Assembly: GCF_000716715.1 (NCBI RefSeq)
Contig: NZ_JNYJ01000030.1
Location: 1 to 64,000 of the forward strand
Reading direction: 5' to 3'
DNA from: Dactylosporangium aurantiacum
GTDB taxonomy: Bacteria; Actinomycetota; Actinomycetes; Mycobacteriales; Micromonosporaceae
Length of the DNA: 64,000 bases
The notes beneath the pieces are model-generated. The model had not been told where the DNA came from. It did not search any database and saw nothing but the letters and a program-made list of their open reading frames with translations. This document shows, piece by piece, positions 53,876 to 63,420 of this stretch. The number at the start of each line of letters is the position of its first letter. The first letter of the stretch is position 1. Position numbers and translations under genes: made by a program.

Positions 53876-54501
53876 GCGGTGTCCCGCGCGACGGTTGCGT
53901 GGCCGGGTCGGATGATGGGACGGACCACCGGAAGCTCTTCGCGGACGTGCACCGGCGCCCGGAGACGTTCCCGCTGGACGGCTCGTTCCATGACGTCACG
54001 GTCTTCGTCCGAGGCCGCGAGGCGCTGGTGCCGCACCAGGCGGTCCCGGCCGGCCCGCCGCGCCGCGAGCACCTCGACACGGACGCCGGCCTCAGGGGGT
54101 TCACGGGGTCGGGAAGGCTGTACCGCCTCGACGACCTCGTGTTCGCGCGGCTGGGGTTCCAGTCCTCGCGGTGGAACAGCGTGGACGAGGTCGAGTGCAC
54201 CGTGAACCTGATGGTCGTGGGCCGGGCACACTGGGCCGGGCACCGCGCGGCGGCCCCGCACCTGCCTGAGGTGCCGAGCCCCGGGACGGAGTACGGGCGC
54301 CACGCCCGCGTCTGGTGGCGCCGCCTGGGTCACCTGATGCCGGTCAACGGGGACACGTGGTGGACGGTCACGTCGCACGCCGCGGCGGGCGTGGCGGACG
54401 AGGTCGTGGCGGCCGTCGTCGAGGACGGGCTGCCGGCCATGCCGGCGCAGCGCGCCGCCGTGCCGGAACGCGCAGGACCGGGGGACGGCGTTCGCCGGTG
54501 A
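53872..54501 (+). CDS. Protein of unknown function, coupled to the SARP regulator
   Basis: A 209-aa soluble protein whose GTG overlaps the regulator stop as GTGA. Visible features are TVFVRGREALVPHQA, YRLDDLVFARLGFQSSRW, VECTVNLMVVGRAHWAGH and DTWWTVTSHAAAGVADEV. The arrangement of an aromatic strand pair, then VNL and WW, is faintly like DUF4304 proteins; I am not sure of this. Translational coupling suggests it is made with the regulator and may modulate it. Confidence 0.6.
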   Translation: MSGVPRDGCVAGSDDGTDHRKLFADVHRRPETFPLDGSFHDVTVFVRGREALVPHQAVPAGPPRREHLDTDAGLRGFTGSGRLYRLDDLVFARLGFQSSRWNSVDEVECTVNLMVVGRAHWAGHRAAAPHLPEVPSPGTEYGRHARVWWRRLGHLMPVNGDTWWTVTSHAAAGVADEVVAAVVEDGLPAMPAQRAAVPERAGPGDGVRR

Positions 54502-54507
54502 GACGGC

Positions 54508-54897
54508 TCAGGGGCGCTGGTGCGGGCACTGGTACAGCGGCCGCCGCGGGATCCTGGTGGGGCGGCGGATCGACACGAGGCGGGCCGGGCGGACCACCGG
54601 CGAGGACAGCGGCGCGCCGGCGGACGTGGCGGTGCGTGACACCGCGGCCAGGTGCGACGACAGGGCGGCGTGCAGCAGCGTGGGCGACTGCTGGGCCGGG
54701 GCCGGCGCGCGCCGGTTGCCGCCCGGGTACGCGGGTGGCGGCGGGTACGTGCGCTGCGCGGGGATCCGCCGGCTGAGCGGGGTGGGCGCCGCCGCGGACG
54801 CCTCGTCCTTCTCCGGCCTGGTGACCACGAACGCGACGACCGCCGCCACGATCACCGGGACCAGGTAGAGCAGGGCTCCGGCGTATTGCTCGGTCAC
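54508..54897 (-). CDS. Small single-pass membrane protein of unknown function
   Basis: A 129-aa protein with one N-terminal membrane segment (ALLYLVPVIVAAVVAFVV, about residues 7-24) and a long Pro/Arg/Ser-rich tail predicted cytoplasmic. The GTG with GGGAG eight bases upstream is preferred over a TTG 15 bases earlier. It ends six bases from the convergent unknown gene. No family recognised. Confidence 0.55.
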   Translation of the reverse strand: MTEQYAGALLYLVPVIVAAVVAFVVTRPEKDEASAAAPTPLSRRIPAQRTYPPPPAYPGGNRRAPAPAQQSPTLLHAALSSHLAAVSRTATSAGAPLSSPVVRPARLVSIRRPTRIPRRPLYQCPHQRP

Positions 54898-54965
54898 GAC
54901 GACGACTCCCAACGCTGCGCACGACTGACCTGCGCAACGCTACGGATCGCCCCGCAGCGACGATG

Positions 54966-56315
54966 TCATCCGGTCGGTCCGCCCTGCAAGTCCGGCCGGG
55001 GTGCAGCTGAGGTGCAAACCCGCCGGAACCAGTCGAAGGACGCCCGGCGGGTCCGCTCCTGGGTGGTGAAGTCGACGTGGACGAGGCCGAAGCGCTGGTC
55101 GTACCCCTCGGCCCACTCGAAGTTGTCCAGCAGCGACCAGGCGCAGTAGCCGCGCACGTCGACGCCGGCGGCGATGGCCTCGCGGACCGCGTCGAGGTGC
55201 CCGGCGTGGTAGTCGATGCGGAACTGGTCGTCGACGGGCGCGTACGAGCAGCCGCTCTCGGTGATCCAGATCGGCGGGAGCCGGTCGCCGTACGTGCCGC
55301 GCAGGGTGACCAGCAGGTCCCGCAGCGCGGACGGCACGACGGGCCAGCCGAAGTCGGTCGTCGGGTAGCCGGTGATGTCGAGCCGGCTGAACGGCAGGTC
55401 CTCGCCGGGCAGCGGGGCGCTGATGAGGCTCGGGTTGTAGTAGTTGACGCCGAGCGCGTCGATCGGCTGGGAGATGACCCGCAGGTCGCCGTCCAGGACG
55501 ATCGAGTCGATGTCGGCGCCGCCGGTGAGGCCCTCGACGATCGGCGGGTACTCGCCGAGCAGGACCGGGTCGGTGAAGAGCCGGTTCTGCACCAGGTCGT
55601 AGAACATGGCGGCGGTCTGGTCGTCCTCGGCGTCGCTCTTCGGCCAGACCGGCGAGTAGTTGTTGGCGAGGGTGACCGGCGCGGTGGAGACCCGGCGCAG
55701 CGCCGACACGGCCAGGCCGTGGCCGAGCAGCTGGTGGTGGATGACCGGCAGCAGGTCCATGCCGAGCCGCAGGCCCGGGGCGTGGATGCCCAGGACGTGG
55801 CCGAGCACGAGGTGGATGTACGGCTCGTTGAGCGTCACCCACAGTTTCACCCGGTCGCCGAGGGCCTCGCCGACGAGCTCCGCGTACTCGCCGAACCGCA
55901 TCGCGGTGTCGCGGTCGGCCCAGCCGCCCCGGTCCTGCAGCGCCTGCGGCAGGTCCCAGTGGAAGAGGGTGACGACCGGGTCGATGCCGCGGGTGAGCAT
56001 GCCGTCGACGAGCCGGTCGTAGAACGCGAGCCCGGCGGCGTTGGCGGGGCCCTCGCCGGTCGGCTGGACCCGCGGCCAGGCGACCGAGCACCGGTACGCG
56101 GTCGCGCCCAGCTCCTGGATCAGGTCGAGGTCGGACTCCCACCGGTGGTAGTGGTCGCAGGCGACGTCGCCGGTGGCGCCGCCGCGCGTCGTGCCGGGGG
56201 TGCGGCTGAACGTGTCCCAGATGGACGGGCCGCGGCCGTCCTCGTCCACGGCGCCCTCGATCTGGTACGCGGCGGTCGACACACCGAACTGGAACCCGGT
56301 TGGAAAGTCCGACAT
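54966..56315 (-). CDS. GH1 beta-glucosidase
   Basis: A 449-aa cytoplasmic family 1 glycosidase that cleaves beta-glucosides and related disaccharides. It has FQFGVSTAAYQIEGA at the start, the acid/base glutamate in WVTLNEPYIH, NYYNPS, the nucleophile in WITESGCSY (most relatives read TENG) and WSLLDNFEWAEGY. No signal peptide is present, so substrates must be imported. It is divergent from the aldo/keto reductase. Confidence 0.94.
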   Translation of the reverse strand: MSDFPTGFQFGVSTAAYQIEGAVDEDGRGPSIWDTFSRTPGTTRGGATGDVACDHYHRWESDLDLIQELGATAYRCSVAWPRVQPTGEGPANAAGLAFYDRLVDGMLTRGIDPVVTLFHWDLPQALQDRGGWADRDTAMRFGEYAELVGEALGDRVKLWVTLNEPYIHLVLGHVLGIHAPGLRLGMDLLPVIHHQLLGHGLAVSALRRVSTAPVTLANNYSPVWPKSDAEDDQTAAMFYDLVQNRLFTDPVLLGEYPPIVEGLTGGADIDSIVLDGDLRVISQPIDALGVNYYNPSLISAPLPGEDLPFSRLDITGYPTTDFGWPVVPSALRDLLVTLRGTYGDRLPPIWITESGCSYAPVDDQFRIDYHAGHLDAVREAIAAGVDVRGYCAWSLLDNFEWAEGYDQRFGLVHVDFTTQERTRRASFDWFRRVCTSAAPRPDLQGGPTG

Positions 56316-56379
56316 GATCGCACGTTACCGGTTCATGCCGCGCCGCGGAACGTTCCGGCTTCTCGGGCAGTATGGGCGT

Positions 56380-57153
56380 ATGGCACATGAGATTCCCACC
56401 GCCGAGCTGGGCCCGGGCGTGCAGCTGCCGACGATCGGCTTCGGCACCTGGCAGATCACCGGCTCGTCGGCGTACGAGTCGACCCGGACCGCCCTGGACG
56501 TCGGGTACCGGCACATCGACACCGCCACCATGTACGGCAACGAGGACGAGATCGGCAGGGCGCTGCGCGACAGCGGCGTCGACCGCTCGGACATCTTCAT
56601 CACCACGAAGCTCCCGCCGTCGCAGGCGGGCCGGGAGCGGCAGACGATCGAGGCGAGCCTGAAGGCCCTCGGCGTCGACCACGTCGACCTGTGGCTCATC
56701 CACTGGCCGCCGGCGCGCGGGAGGTCCGTGCCGGTGTGGGAGGCGTTCCTGAAGGCCCGCGAGGCCGGCCTGACCCGGTCGGTCGGGGTCAGCAACTACG
56801 ACGCCGCGCTGATCGACGAGCTGACCAAGGAGACCGGGGAGACCCCGGCCGTCAACCAGGTCGCGTGGAGCCCCGCCCAGCACGACGCGCAGTTCCTCGC
56901 CGACATGCGCGACCGGCGCGTCGTCGTGGAAGGGTACAGCTCGCTGAAGAACACGCCGCTGGACGACCCGCGCCTGGTCGCGATCGCCGAGGCGCACGGC
57001 GTGACCGTGCCGCAGGTGGTCCTGCGCTGGCAGCTGCACCACGACATCGTCATCATCCCCAAGTCGACCCGCCGGGAGCGGATGGCCGAGAACCTGTCGG
57101 TGCTGGACTTCTCCCTGACGGCGGCCGAGCTGGAGACCGTCAACGCCTGGTGA
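56380..57153 (+). CDS. Aldo/keto reductase
   Basis: A 257-aa NADPH-dependent reductase of the AKR superfamily. It shows IGFGTWQI, DVGYRHIDTATMYGNE with catalytic Asp and Tyr, the lysine in FITTKLPP, LIHWPP with the active His, VGVSNYDAA and the cofactor motif IIPKSTRRERMAEN. Length is normal for AKR5-type enzymes that reduce diketogluconate, methylglyoxal or other carbonyls; the substrate is unknown. Its 3' end overlaps the convergent 157-aa gene by 14 bases. Confidence 0.92.
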   Translation: MAHEIPTAELGPGVQLPTIGFGTWQITGSSAYESTRTALDVGYRHIDTATMYGNEDEIGRALRDSGVDRSDIFITTKLPPSQAGRERQTIEASLKALGVDHVDLWLIHWPPARGRSVPVWEAFLKAREAGLTRSVGVSNYDAALIDELTKETGETPAVNQVAWSPAQHDAQFLADMRDRRVVVEGYSSLKNTPLDDPRLVAIAEAHGVTVPQVVLRWQLHHDIVIIPKSTRRERMAENLSVLDFSLTAAELETVNAW

Positions 57154-57613
57154 TGCCCCGGTCCACCCGCGCCCGCCAGCCCCCGTCGCGGGGCTGGCGG
57201 CGCAGGGCCGCGAGGGCCTCGACCGCGCCCGTCACCAGCTCCCCGAAGTCGGGCTCCGGTCCCTTGTGGATGAGGAACGCCAGGCCGTTGGAGTTGCTGA
57301 CGGCCCAGCCGGTGCGCCGCCCGAGCCGGTGCGCCGCGTCCGCGCCGTGCGCGGTGACGAGCTGGATGTCGTACGGGCCGCGCACCTCGCCGCCGTCCCG
57401 GGTCACCACGATCCTCGCCTGCGCCAGGGTGTCGTCCCGGTTGAGCAGCGCCTGCCACCAGCGCCGCCGCGGGGCCTCGACGACCACCTCGACGCCCTCA
57501 CCGTGCTCGCCGGGATCGTTTGCGGCCGCGACGGTACGCACGAGCTCCACCACCTTCGCGGTGTCCGACCGGCGGAACGGCACCCAACTGTCCACGGCGA
57601 CATCTTCGCGCAC
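57140..57613 (-). CDS. Protein of unknown function
   Basis: A 157-aa soluble protein I cannot place. It has [15 protein letters not shown], a central [19 protein letters not shown] and a C-terminal [18 protein letters not shown]. The GTG start follows TGAGGAAAAGC, a fair ribosome site. It is divergent from the chemotaxis receptor with about 65 bases between and convergent with the aldo/keto reductase. Confidence 0.6.
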   Translation of the reverse strand: MREDVAVDSWVPFRRSDTAKVVELVRTVAAANDPGEHGEGVEVVVEAPRRRWWQALLNRDDTLAQARIVVTRDGGEVRGPYDIQLVTAHGADAAHRLGRRTGWAVSNSNGLAFLIHKGPEPDFGELVTGAVEALAALRRQPRDGGWRARVDRGITRR

Positions 57614-57678
57614 GCTTTTCCTCAGATGGTCACGTCGTCGGTCGTTCAGCCGGACAGAACATCCGAAAGGACGTCACC

Positions 57679-59241
57679 ATGCGCCGTTGGCTCGGTTCCC
57701 GCCGTGTCTACACCAAGATCCTCATCGTTGCGGCCGTCGCGATCGCCGGCACCGCCGCCACCGGCATCCTCGCCGTCGTCGGCATCGACGACCTCAGCGA
57801 CACCCGCAACGAGGAGGTCGGGCGTGCGGTGCCGTACATCACGGCGCTGAACGAGGCGGCCCTGACCGCCAAGTCCGCCGCCAACGACGAGCGCGGCTTC
57901 CTCCTCGGCGGAAACCCGTCCTTCCGTGACGAGGCCCTCGGCCGCCGGGCAGAGATCGACCGCTCGCTCGACGCCGCCCGGGCCCTCGCCCCGTCCGGCG
58001 AGGCCGTCCAGCGGATCCGGGCCGCCGTCGACGCCTGGTTCACCGCCCTGCAGGCCGAGTTCACCCTGTTCGGCACCGACCGCGCGGCCGCCGTCACCGC
58101 CGCGCTCGGGCCCAACCGCGACCTGCGCAAGACGTACGAGAACCTCCTCGACCAGGAGATCGCCCGCGCCGACGCGACCCTCGTCGCCGGCAAGGACTTC
58201 GGCGACACGGTGACCTCGGTCCGCTTCACCGTCGTCGTGCTGCTCGCCGTCGCGCTCGCCCTGGCGGTCGGGCTCGCCCTGTACATCGCCCGCCTCATCG
58301 TCGCGCCGCTCGGCCGCGTCTCCCGCGTCCTGCGCGCCGTCGCCGACGGCGACCTCACCCAGGACCCGGCCGTCGACCAGCGCGACGAGGTGGGCCAGAT
58401 GGCCGACGCGCTGTGCACCGCCACCGGCAACCTGCGCCGCACCGTGGCCACCCTGGCCGAGCACTCCACGGTCCTGGCCAGCGCCGCCGAGGAGCTCGCC
58501 ACCACCAGCACCCAGAGCTCCCGCGGCGCCGCGACCGGCGCCCGCCAGGCCGGCGCCGTCGCCGGCCTCGCCTCCCAGATGTCCGGCGCCATCTCCACCG
58601 TCGCCGCCGGCGCCACCGAGATGGGCGCCTCGATCCGCGAGATCGCCCAGAGCGCCACGCAGGCCGTGACCGTCGCCGGCCGCGCCGTCGAGGTCGCCGG
58701 CACCACCAACACCGTCATGAACAAGCTCGGCGACTCCTCCGCCGAGATCGGCAACGTCATCAAGGTGATCACCTCGATCGCCGAGCAGACCAACCTCCTG
58801 GCCCTCAACGCCACCATCGAGGCCGCCCGCGCCGGCGCCGCCGGCAAGGGCTTCGCGGTCGTCGCCTCCGAGGTCAAGGACCTCGCCCAGGAGACCGCCC
58901 GGGCCACCGACGACATCAGCCGCCGCGTCGCGGCGATCCAGGCCGACACCACCGGCGCCGTCGCCGCGATCGAGGAGATCACCGGGATCATCGCCCGGAT
59001 CAACGAGTACCAGACGACCATCGCCTCCGCCGTCGAGCAGCAGTCCGCCACCACGGAGGAGATGAGCCGCAGCGTCGAACAGGCCGCCGCCACGGGCAAC
59101 CAGGTCGCCGCGACGATCGGCGAGGTCGCCACGTCGGTGCAGCTCACCACCACGGGCATCACGGAGGCGGGGCGCGCCGCGGGCAGCCTGGCCGAGCTGT
59201 CAGGCAGCCTGCGCGGCATCGTCCAGACGTTCCGGTACTGA
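57679..59241 (+). CDS. Methyl-accepting chemotaxis protein
   Basis: A 520-aa receptor. One membrane segment (about 14-34) precedes an extracytoplasmic four-helix sensor, a second segment (about 183-205, [19 protein letters not shown]) leads into a HAMP domain, and the C-terminal signalling coiled coil contains the hairpin tip region [26 protein letters not shown] seven bases before the ATG fixes the start. The ligand is unknown. The receptor implies flagellar motility or a chemosensory system in the organism, as in zoosporic actinomycetes. Confidence 0.94.
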   Translation: MRRWLGSRRVYTKILIVAAVAIAGTAATGILAVVGIDDLSDTRNEEVGRAVPYITALNEAALTAKSAANDERGFLLGGNPSFRDEALGRRAEIDRSLDAARALAPSGEAVQRIRAAVDAWFTALQAEFTLFGTDRAAAVTAALGPNRDLRKTYENLLDQEIARADATLVAGKDFGDTVTSVRFTVVVLLAVALALAVGLALYIARLIVAPLGRVSRVLRAVADGDLTQDPAVDQRDEVGQMADALCTATGNLRRTVATLAEHSTVLASAAEELATTSTQSSRGAATGARQAGAVAGLASQMSGAISTVAAGATEMGASIREIAQSATQAVTVAGRAVEVAGTTNTVMNKLGDSSAEIGNVIKVITSIAEQTNLLALNATIEAARAGAAGKGFAVVASEVKDLAQETARATDDISRRVAAIQADTTGAVAAIEEITGIIARINEYQTTIASAVEQQSATTEEMSRSVEQAAATGNQVAATIGEVATSVQLTTTGITEAGRAAGSLAELSGSLRGIVQTFRY

Positions 59242-59265
59242 CCGCCGGCGCCCGGCTTCGGTGGT

Positions 59266-59544
59266 TCAGCCGGCGAGCGGCCGGCCGCCGGCCGGTCGCC
59301 CGGCGACCTCCGGTACGAGCGCCGCGGACAACGCCGAGGCGAGCAGCCCGAGGACCCAGACCGCCACGAGCCCGACCCGGGCGGCGATGCCCTGATGGTC
59401 GACGAAGACGTACCCGAAGCTCCAGGCCAGCGACAGCAGGGCCGCACCGGGGAACGTCAGGAACACCGGCACCGTCATCCCGAGCAGCCGTCCCTTGCGC
59501 GGGTTGTCCCGGGTCCACGCCTCCCAGCCGAGGCCGCCGGGCAC
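59266..59544 (-). CDS. Small membrane protein of unknown function
   Basis: A 92-aa protein with two hydrophobic segments (about 22-45, VPVFLTFPGAALLSLAWSFG, and 55-75, VGLVAVWVLGLLASAL). A charged start (WTRDNPRKGRL) suggests an inside N-terminus. No family recognised; start uncertain (GTG used). The following 187 bases up to the tRNA contain no gene I can support. Confidence 0.5.
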   Translation of the reverse strand: MPGGLGWEAWTRDNPRKGRLLGMTVPVFLTFPGAALLSLAWSFGYVFVDHQGIAARVGLVAVWVLGLLASALSAALVPEVAGRPAGGRPLAG

Positions 59545-59731
59545 CCGCTGGCGAAGCCGAAGACCGCCCCGGTCAGCGTCAACTGGTGCCAGACAGGCGC
59601 ATACGCATCGATGCCGCGTGGGCTACGACATGTTCGCCCAGTCGGGCGCGGCTGTGGAGCGCGTGCCGCACAGCCGCTAGCGGCATCGCGGCGTGTCCGG
59701 CCGCCCGCCTGAGCGGGAGCCGTTGCTGATC

Positions 59732-59806
59732 TGGTGGGCACGGTTGGGTTCGAACCAACGACCCCCCGCTTGTAAGGCGGGTGCTCTTCCACTGAGCTAC
59801 GCGCCC
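59732..59806 (-). tRNA. tRNA-Val (anticodon TAC)
   Basis: The minus strand folds as a complete cloverleaf: acceptor GGGCGCG/CGTGCCC, D arm GCTC-AGTGGAA-GAGC, anticodon arm CCCGC-CTTACAA-GCGGG with anticodon TAC, variable GGGTC, and T arm GTTGG-TTCGAAC-CCAAC. The discriminator A is followed by an encoded CCA at 59732-59734. It reads GUA valine codons. Confidence 0.95.
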
Positions 59807-59881
59807 CGAAGTCGGCGAACCCGGGTACCCAAGGATGCTACCTGCCGAGCCTCATCCGCCCCAGTCGGTATCAGGTGTGTA

Positions 59882-60334
59882 TCAGCTCTGCAACGATGCG
59901 ATCGCCGTCCGCCAGGCTTCCTGGTCGCGGGTGTGGCCGGGGCCGTGGTGCTCGGCGAACCGGACCACGCCGCCGGTGTCGATGAGGAACGTGCCCCGGT
60001 CGGCGAAGCCGGCCCTGTCGTTGAAGACCCCGTACGCCTGCGCCACCGCCCCGTGCGGCCAGAAGTCCGACAGGAGAGGGAAGTCATAGCCTTCGCGGTC
60101 GGCCCAGACCTTGTGGCTGTACGGCGAGTCGACGCTGACGGTCAGCACCTGCACCGTGTCGGACTGGAAGTCGCCGGCCGTGGACAGTTCGCCCTGGCAG
60201 GTGCCGGTGAAGGCCAACGGGTAGAACACCAGCAGCACCGCTTTGCGACCGCGGAAATCCGACAGTCGGACCTCCTGGTTGTTCTGGTCCTTGAGCACGA
60301 AGTCCGGCGCCTCGGCCCCGACATCCACCGTCAT
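59882..60334 (-). CDS. ahpE: AhpE-type 1-Cys peroxiredoxin
   Basis: A 150-aa thiol peroxidase closely patterned on mycobacterial Ahp[15 protein letters not shown], then [15 protein letters not shown] with the peroxidatic Cys46, and [21 protein letters not shown]. Only one cysteine is present, so an external thiol (mycothiol or mycoredoxin) must recycle it. It reduces organic peroxides and peroxynitrite, the latter of interest in an organism with NO synthase. A start 12 bases upstream (MLVRM) is possible. It is divergent from the Hsp70-type gene. Confidence 0.92.
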   Translation of the reverse strand: MTVDVGAEAPDFVLKDQNNQEVRLSDFRGRKAVLLVFYPLAFTGTCQGELSTAGDFQSDTVQVLTVSVDSPYSHKVWADREGYDFPLLSDFWPHGAVAQAYGVFNDRAGFADRGTFLIDTGGVVRFAEHHGPGHTRDQEAWRTAIASLQS

Positions 60335-60382
60335 GCGGACGAGCATGCCAGGTTGTCGTACCGGGGGCCTACACTCGCCCGC

Positions 60383-63115
60383 ATGGCTGCCGGTCCGCGT
60401 CTGGGCATCGACTTCGGGACCTCCCATACCGTTGCGCTGCTGGCGTGGCCGGATGGGCGGGTCCGCCCCCTGCTGTTCGACGGTTCGCCGTTGCTGCCGT
60501 CCTGCGTCTATGCGCAGCCAGACGGGCAGGTCCTGGTGGGTCGCGACGCGGTGCACGCCGCGCGCGTCGACCCGGCCCGGTTCGAGGCGAGCCCCAAGCG
60601 GCGCATCGACGACGGCACGGTGCTGCTCGGCGACCGCGAGTTCACGGTGCCGGCGCTGATCGGGGCGGTGCTGACGCACGTCGCGTCGGAGGCCCGGCGG
60701 GTCGCCGGCGGGCAGGTCGGCGCCGTCACGCTCACCCACCCCGCGGCGTGGGGCGTGTCCCGGCGGCTCGCGCTGGTCGAGGGCGCGACGATCGCGGGGC
60801 TGCCGCAGCCGGCGCTCATGCCGGAGCCGGTCGCCGCCGCGCACTATTTCGCCGGTGTACTGCAGAAGCCGCTGACCGCGGAGCAGGGCCTGCTCGTGTA
60901 CGACTTCGGCGGCGGCACCTTCGACGCCAGCGTCGTGACCCGGGCGGGTGACGGCTTCGACGTGCGCGCCGTCGACGGCATCGACGACCTGGGCGGCATC
61001 GACCTCGACGCGCTGATCGTCGACTACGCGAAGCGCAAGCTGGAGGATCCGCCGGTCTGGGCGCGGCTGGAGAGCCCGCAGACCACCGAGGACCGCCGGC
61101 ACCGCCGGCTGCTGTGGGACGACGCCCGCGTGGCCAAGGAGATGCTGTCGCGCACCCCGTCGACCGGGCTGCACGTGCCGATCGCGGCCGCCGACGTCGA
61201 GATCACCCGCGAGGCGTTCGAGGACCTGGCCAGGCCGCTGCTGGAGCAGACGGTGCGCACCACGGCCGCCGTGGTCCGCTGGGCCGGGCTGGACAACAGC
61301 AAGCTCGCCGGGCTGTTCCTGGTCGGCGGTTCGAGCCGGATCCCGCTGGTCGCGACGCTGCTGCAGAAGGAGCTCGGGGTCGCCCCGACGATCATCGAGC
61401 AGCCCGAGATGGTGGTCGCCGAGGGCAGCCTCCGCGCCTGGGTCAACGTCGGCGTCCAGCCGGCCGAGGCGGCGCCCGGCGCCGCGGGCGGTCCCGCCGC
61501 CCAGGGCTTCCCCGGCGGCGCTGCCGCCGCGGCGGGCGGTGCGGCGGTGGGTGGCGTGATCGCGGGCGGCGTCGCGGGCGGCGCGGCGGCTGCCGCCGCG
61601 GGTGCCGGTGGCGGCCCGATCGGCGCGGCCGGTGTGGCCGGCCCGGCGGGCGTGGCCGGTGTGGCCGGCCCGGCGGGCGTGGCCGGTCCGGCGGGTCCCG
61701 CCGGTGTCGCCGGTCCGGCCGGGGTGGCCGGGCCCGCCGGTGCGGTGCAGGGGTTCCAGCAGGGGCCCATGACGCCGCCCGGGGGTAACGCGCCGGTCAG
61801 TGCCGTGCCGATGAGCGGGCCGCCCGTGAGCAGCCCTCCGATGAGTGGCCCACCGATGAGCGGTCCGCCGGTCGGTGGGCCCGTGGGTGGGCAGCCGATG
61901 AGCGCGCCGCCGGCGGGCAACATGCCGGTCAGCGCGCCGCCGCCGGTGAGCGGCGCCCCGGGCGGGTATCAGGGCGGCTACCCGGCGGGCGCGCCGGTGA
62001 GCCCCGGGTTCGGCGACGCCGAGGCGACCCAGCGGATCCGTCCGATGACCCCGCCGGCGGCGCCGCAGGGCTACCGGGGCGCACCGCCGGCCGGCCCCCA
62101 ACAGGGCTACCAGCAGGGCTACGCACCGGTCCAGCCGCCGCGGGCCGTGCCGCCACCGCCGGTCCAGCAGGTGTACCAGTCCCCGTCGGCGACCCGCATG
62201 GACTACGCGCCGCCGCTGCCCCGGGAGGAGCCGCTGCCGCCGCCACCCAGGCAGCGCAGCGTGGCGATCCCGGTGCTGGTCGGCATCCTGGTCCTCGCCC
62301 TGGCGCTGGCCGGTTACGTGGTCTACAAGGAAGTCGGCAACAAGGGCGACGACGTCGCCCAGCAGCCCACGACGAGCACGAGCGCGGGCGCCGGCCCGTC
62401 GTCCTCCGCCAGCGGCAACGTCCTGGAGATCCCGGTCCGGCCCCGCGAGGACCGGCCGTCGTGGCTGCCCAGCAACTGGAAGCTGTTCCAGCAGCGTGGC
62501 CTGCACGAGTTGTGGTATTCGCAGGACGAGTCCGAGGGCGGCCGCTGCGACGCGACCGACAGCGAGCTGCACGTCGTGACCGAGCGCCAGGGCCTGACCG
62601 GCTGCACCCTGAAGGACCCGCTCAACGTGCCGATGACCGACGTCGGCATCGAGGCGAAGGTGCACCGCCAGAACGGCTGCGCCGGCATCTGGGCCAGGAC
62701 GGGCGACAAGGGGTACACGGTCGGCGTCTGCGACGGCGTGGTCCGGCTGCACGCCCTCGGCGACTTCGCCCCCAGCCAGGACAACGAGCTCGCCTCCTGG
62801 CCCGTGAAGATCACCGGCGACCCGTATGTGGCGCTGGTCGTCATCGGCATCGAGGTGTCCGTGTACGTCAACGGCACCAAGCTCGGCTCCAAGACCCACG
62901 ACCTGATCAAGCGCGGCCGCGTCAACCTGGGCGCCTTCACCTCCGCTGACCCGGCCGACATCACCTTCTCCGAGGTCAGGGTCTGGCAGCCGCAGTCCAA
63001 CTCCGGCGGCGGCGGCAACCCCACCACCTCCCCGTCCCCGTCGAGGTCGGGCTGGTCCAACTCCCCGTCCCCCACCTGGACCCCGAAACCGACCCAGACC
63101 CGCTCATCCACCTGA
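60383..63115 (+). CDS. Membrane-anchored Hsp70-type ATPase with extracellular domain
   Basis: A 910-aa chimera. Residues 1-355 are an Hsp70/actin-fold ATPase ([42 protein letters not shown]). Residues about 360-465 are Ala/Gly-rich with collagen-like [10 protein letters not shown] runs, then Pro/Met-rich MSGPP repeats and Tyr/Gln/Pro-rich sequence to about 625. One membrane segment ([18 protein letters not shown], about 632-650) leads to an outside domain of ~210 residues and a Ser/Thr/Pro tail. No substrate-binding domain of DnaK is present. TACACT (60370-60375) seven bases before the ATG suggests a leaderless transcript. The function is unknown. Confidence 0.85.
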   Translation: MAAGPRLGIDFGTSHTVALLAWPDGRVRPLLFDGSPLLPSCVYAQPDGQVLVGRDAVHAARVDPARFEASPKRRIDDGTVLLGDREFTVPALIGAVLTHVASEARRVAGGQVGAVTLTHPAAWGVSRRLALVEGATIAGLPQPALMPEPVAAAHYFAGVLQKPLTAEQGLLVYDFGGGTFDASVVTRAGDGFDVRAVDGIDDLGGIDLDALIVDYAKRKLEDPPVWARLESPQTTEDRRHRRLLWDDARVAKEMLSRTPSTGLHVPIAAADVEITREAFEDLARPLLEQTVRTTAAVVRWAGLDNSKLAGLFLVGGSSRIPLVATLLQKELGVAPTIIEQPEMVVAEGSLRAWVNVGVQPAEAAPGAAGGPAAQGFPGGAAAAAGGAAVGGVIAGGVAGGAAAAAAGAGGGPIGAAGVAGPAGVAGVAGPAGVAGPAGPAGVAGPAGVAGPAGAVQGFQQGPMTPPGGNAPVSAVPMSGPPVSSPPMSGPPMSGPPVGGPVGGQPMSAPPAGNMPVSAPPPVSGAPGGYQGGYPAGAPVSPGFGDAEATQRIRPMTPPAAPQGYRGAPPAGPQQGYQQGYAPVQPPRAVPPPPVQQVYQSPSATRMDYAPPLPREEPLPPPPRQRSVAIPVLVGILVLALALAGYVVYKEVGNKGDDVAQQPTTSTSAGAGPSSSASGNVLEIPVRPREDRPSWLPSNWKLFQQRGLHELWYSQDESEGGRCDATDSELHVVTERQGLTGCTLKDPLNVPMTDVGIEAKVHRQNGCAGIWARTGDKGYTVGVCDGVVRLHALGDFAPSQDNELASWPVKITGDPYVALVVIGIEVSVYVNGTKLGSKTHDLIKRGRVNLGAFTSADPADITFSEVRVWQPQSNSGGGGNPTTSPSPSRSGWSNSPSPTWTPKPTQTRSST

Positions 63116-63170
63116 CACCCCGGTCGACGGCCCACACGGGCGGACCGGACCGCCGCCAAGGCCGGCGTGG

Positions 63171-63225
63171 CCTGGCCGGGCATGGCCTGGCCGGGCATGG
63201 GCTGGCCGGGCATGGGCTGGCCGGG
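63171..63225. repeat. 15-bp tandem repeat
   Basis: About four units of (C/G)CTGGCCGGGCATGG follow each other directly, the last diverging to GGGCGAAG. It lies in the non-coding stretch after the Hsp70-type gene. Confidence 0.85.
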
Positions 63226-63265
63226 CGAAGTGGGCTGGTTCGGCCGGCGTTGGGGGCTGGTTGGG

Positions 63266-63420
63266 CCGGCGTGGCCTGGCCGGGTTGGTGTGGCCCGGTC
63301 GAGCAGGCGTGGGCTGGCCGCCCCGGCGTGGCCTGGCCGGGTTGGTGTGGCCCGGTCGAGCAGGCGTGGGCTGGCCGCCCCGGCGTGGCCTGGCCGGGTT
63401 GGTGTGGCCCGACGGAGTTG
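63266..63420. repeat. 57-bp tandem repeat, nearly three units
   Basis: The unit starting CCGGCGTGGCCTGGCCGGG recurs at 63266, 63323 and 63380, so the period is 57 bases. Copies are almost identical until the third diverges around 63410. The period is a multiple of three and several frames are open through it, but none looks like a real protein. Confidence 0.9.

Noticed and set aside
59475..59792. Minus-strand frame across the tRNA and small membrane protein
   Set aside because: It reads through the tRNA-Val sequence and ends out of frame with the membrane protein; artefact.
59882..62899. Long minus-strand frame running from opposite the Hsp70-type gene into ahpE
   Set aside because: Only the 150-residue AhpE part has family motifs; the extension is antisense low complexity.
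63266..63420. Possible CRISPR array
   Set aside because: The repeats are contiguous 57-bp tandem units with no unique spacers, and no cas genes are present.
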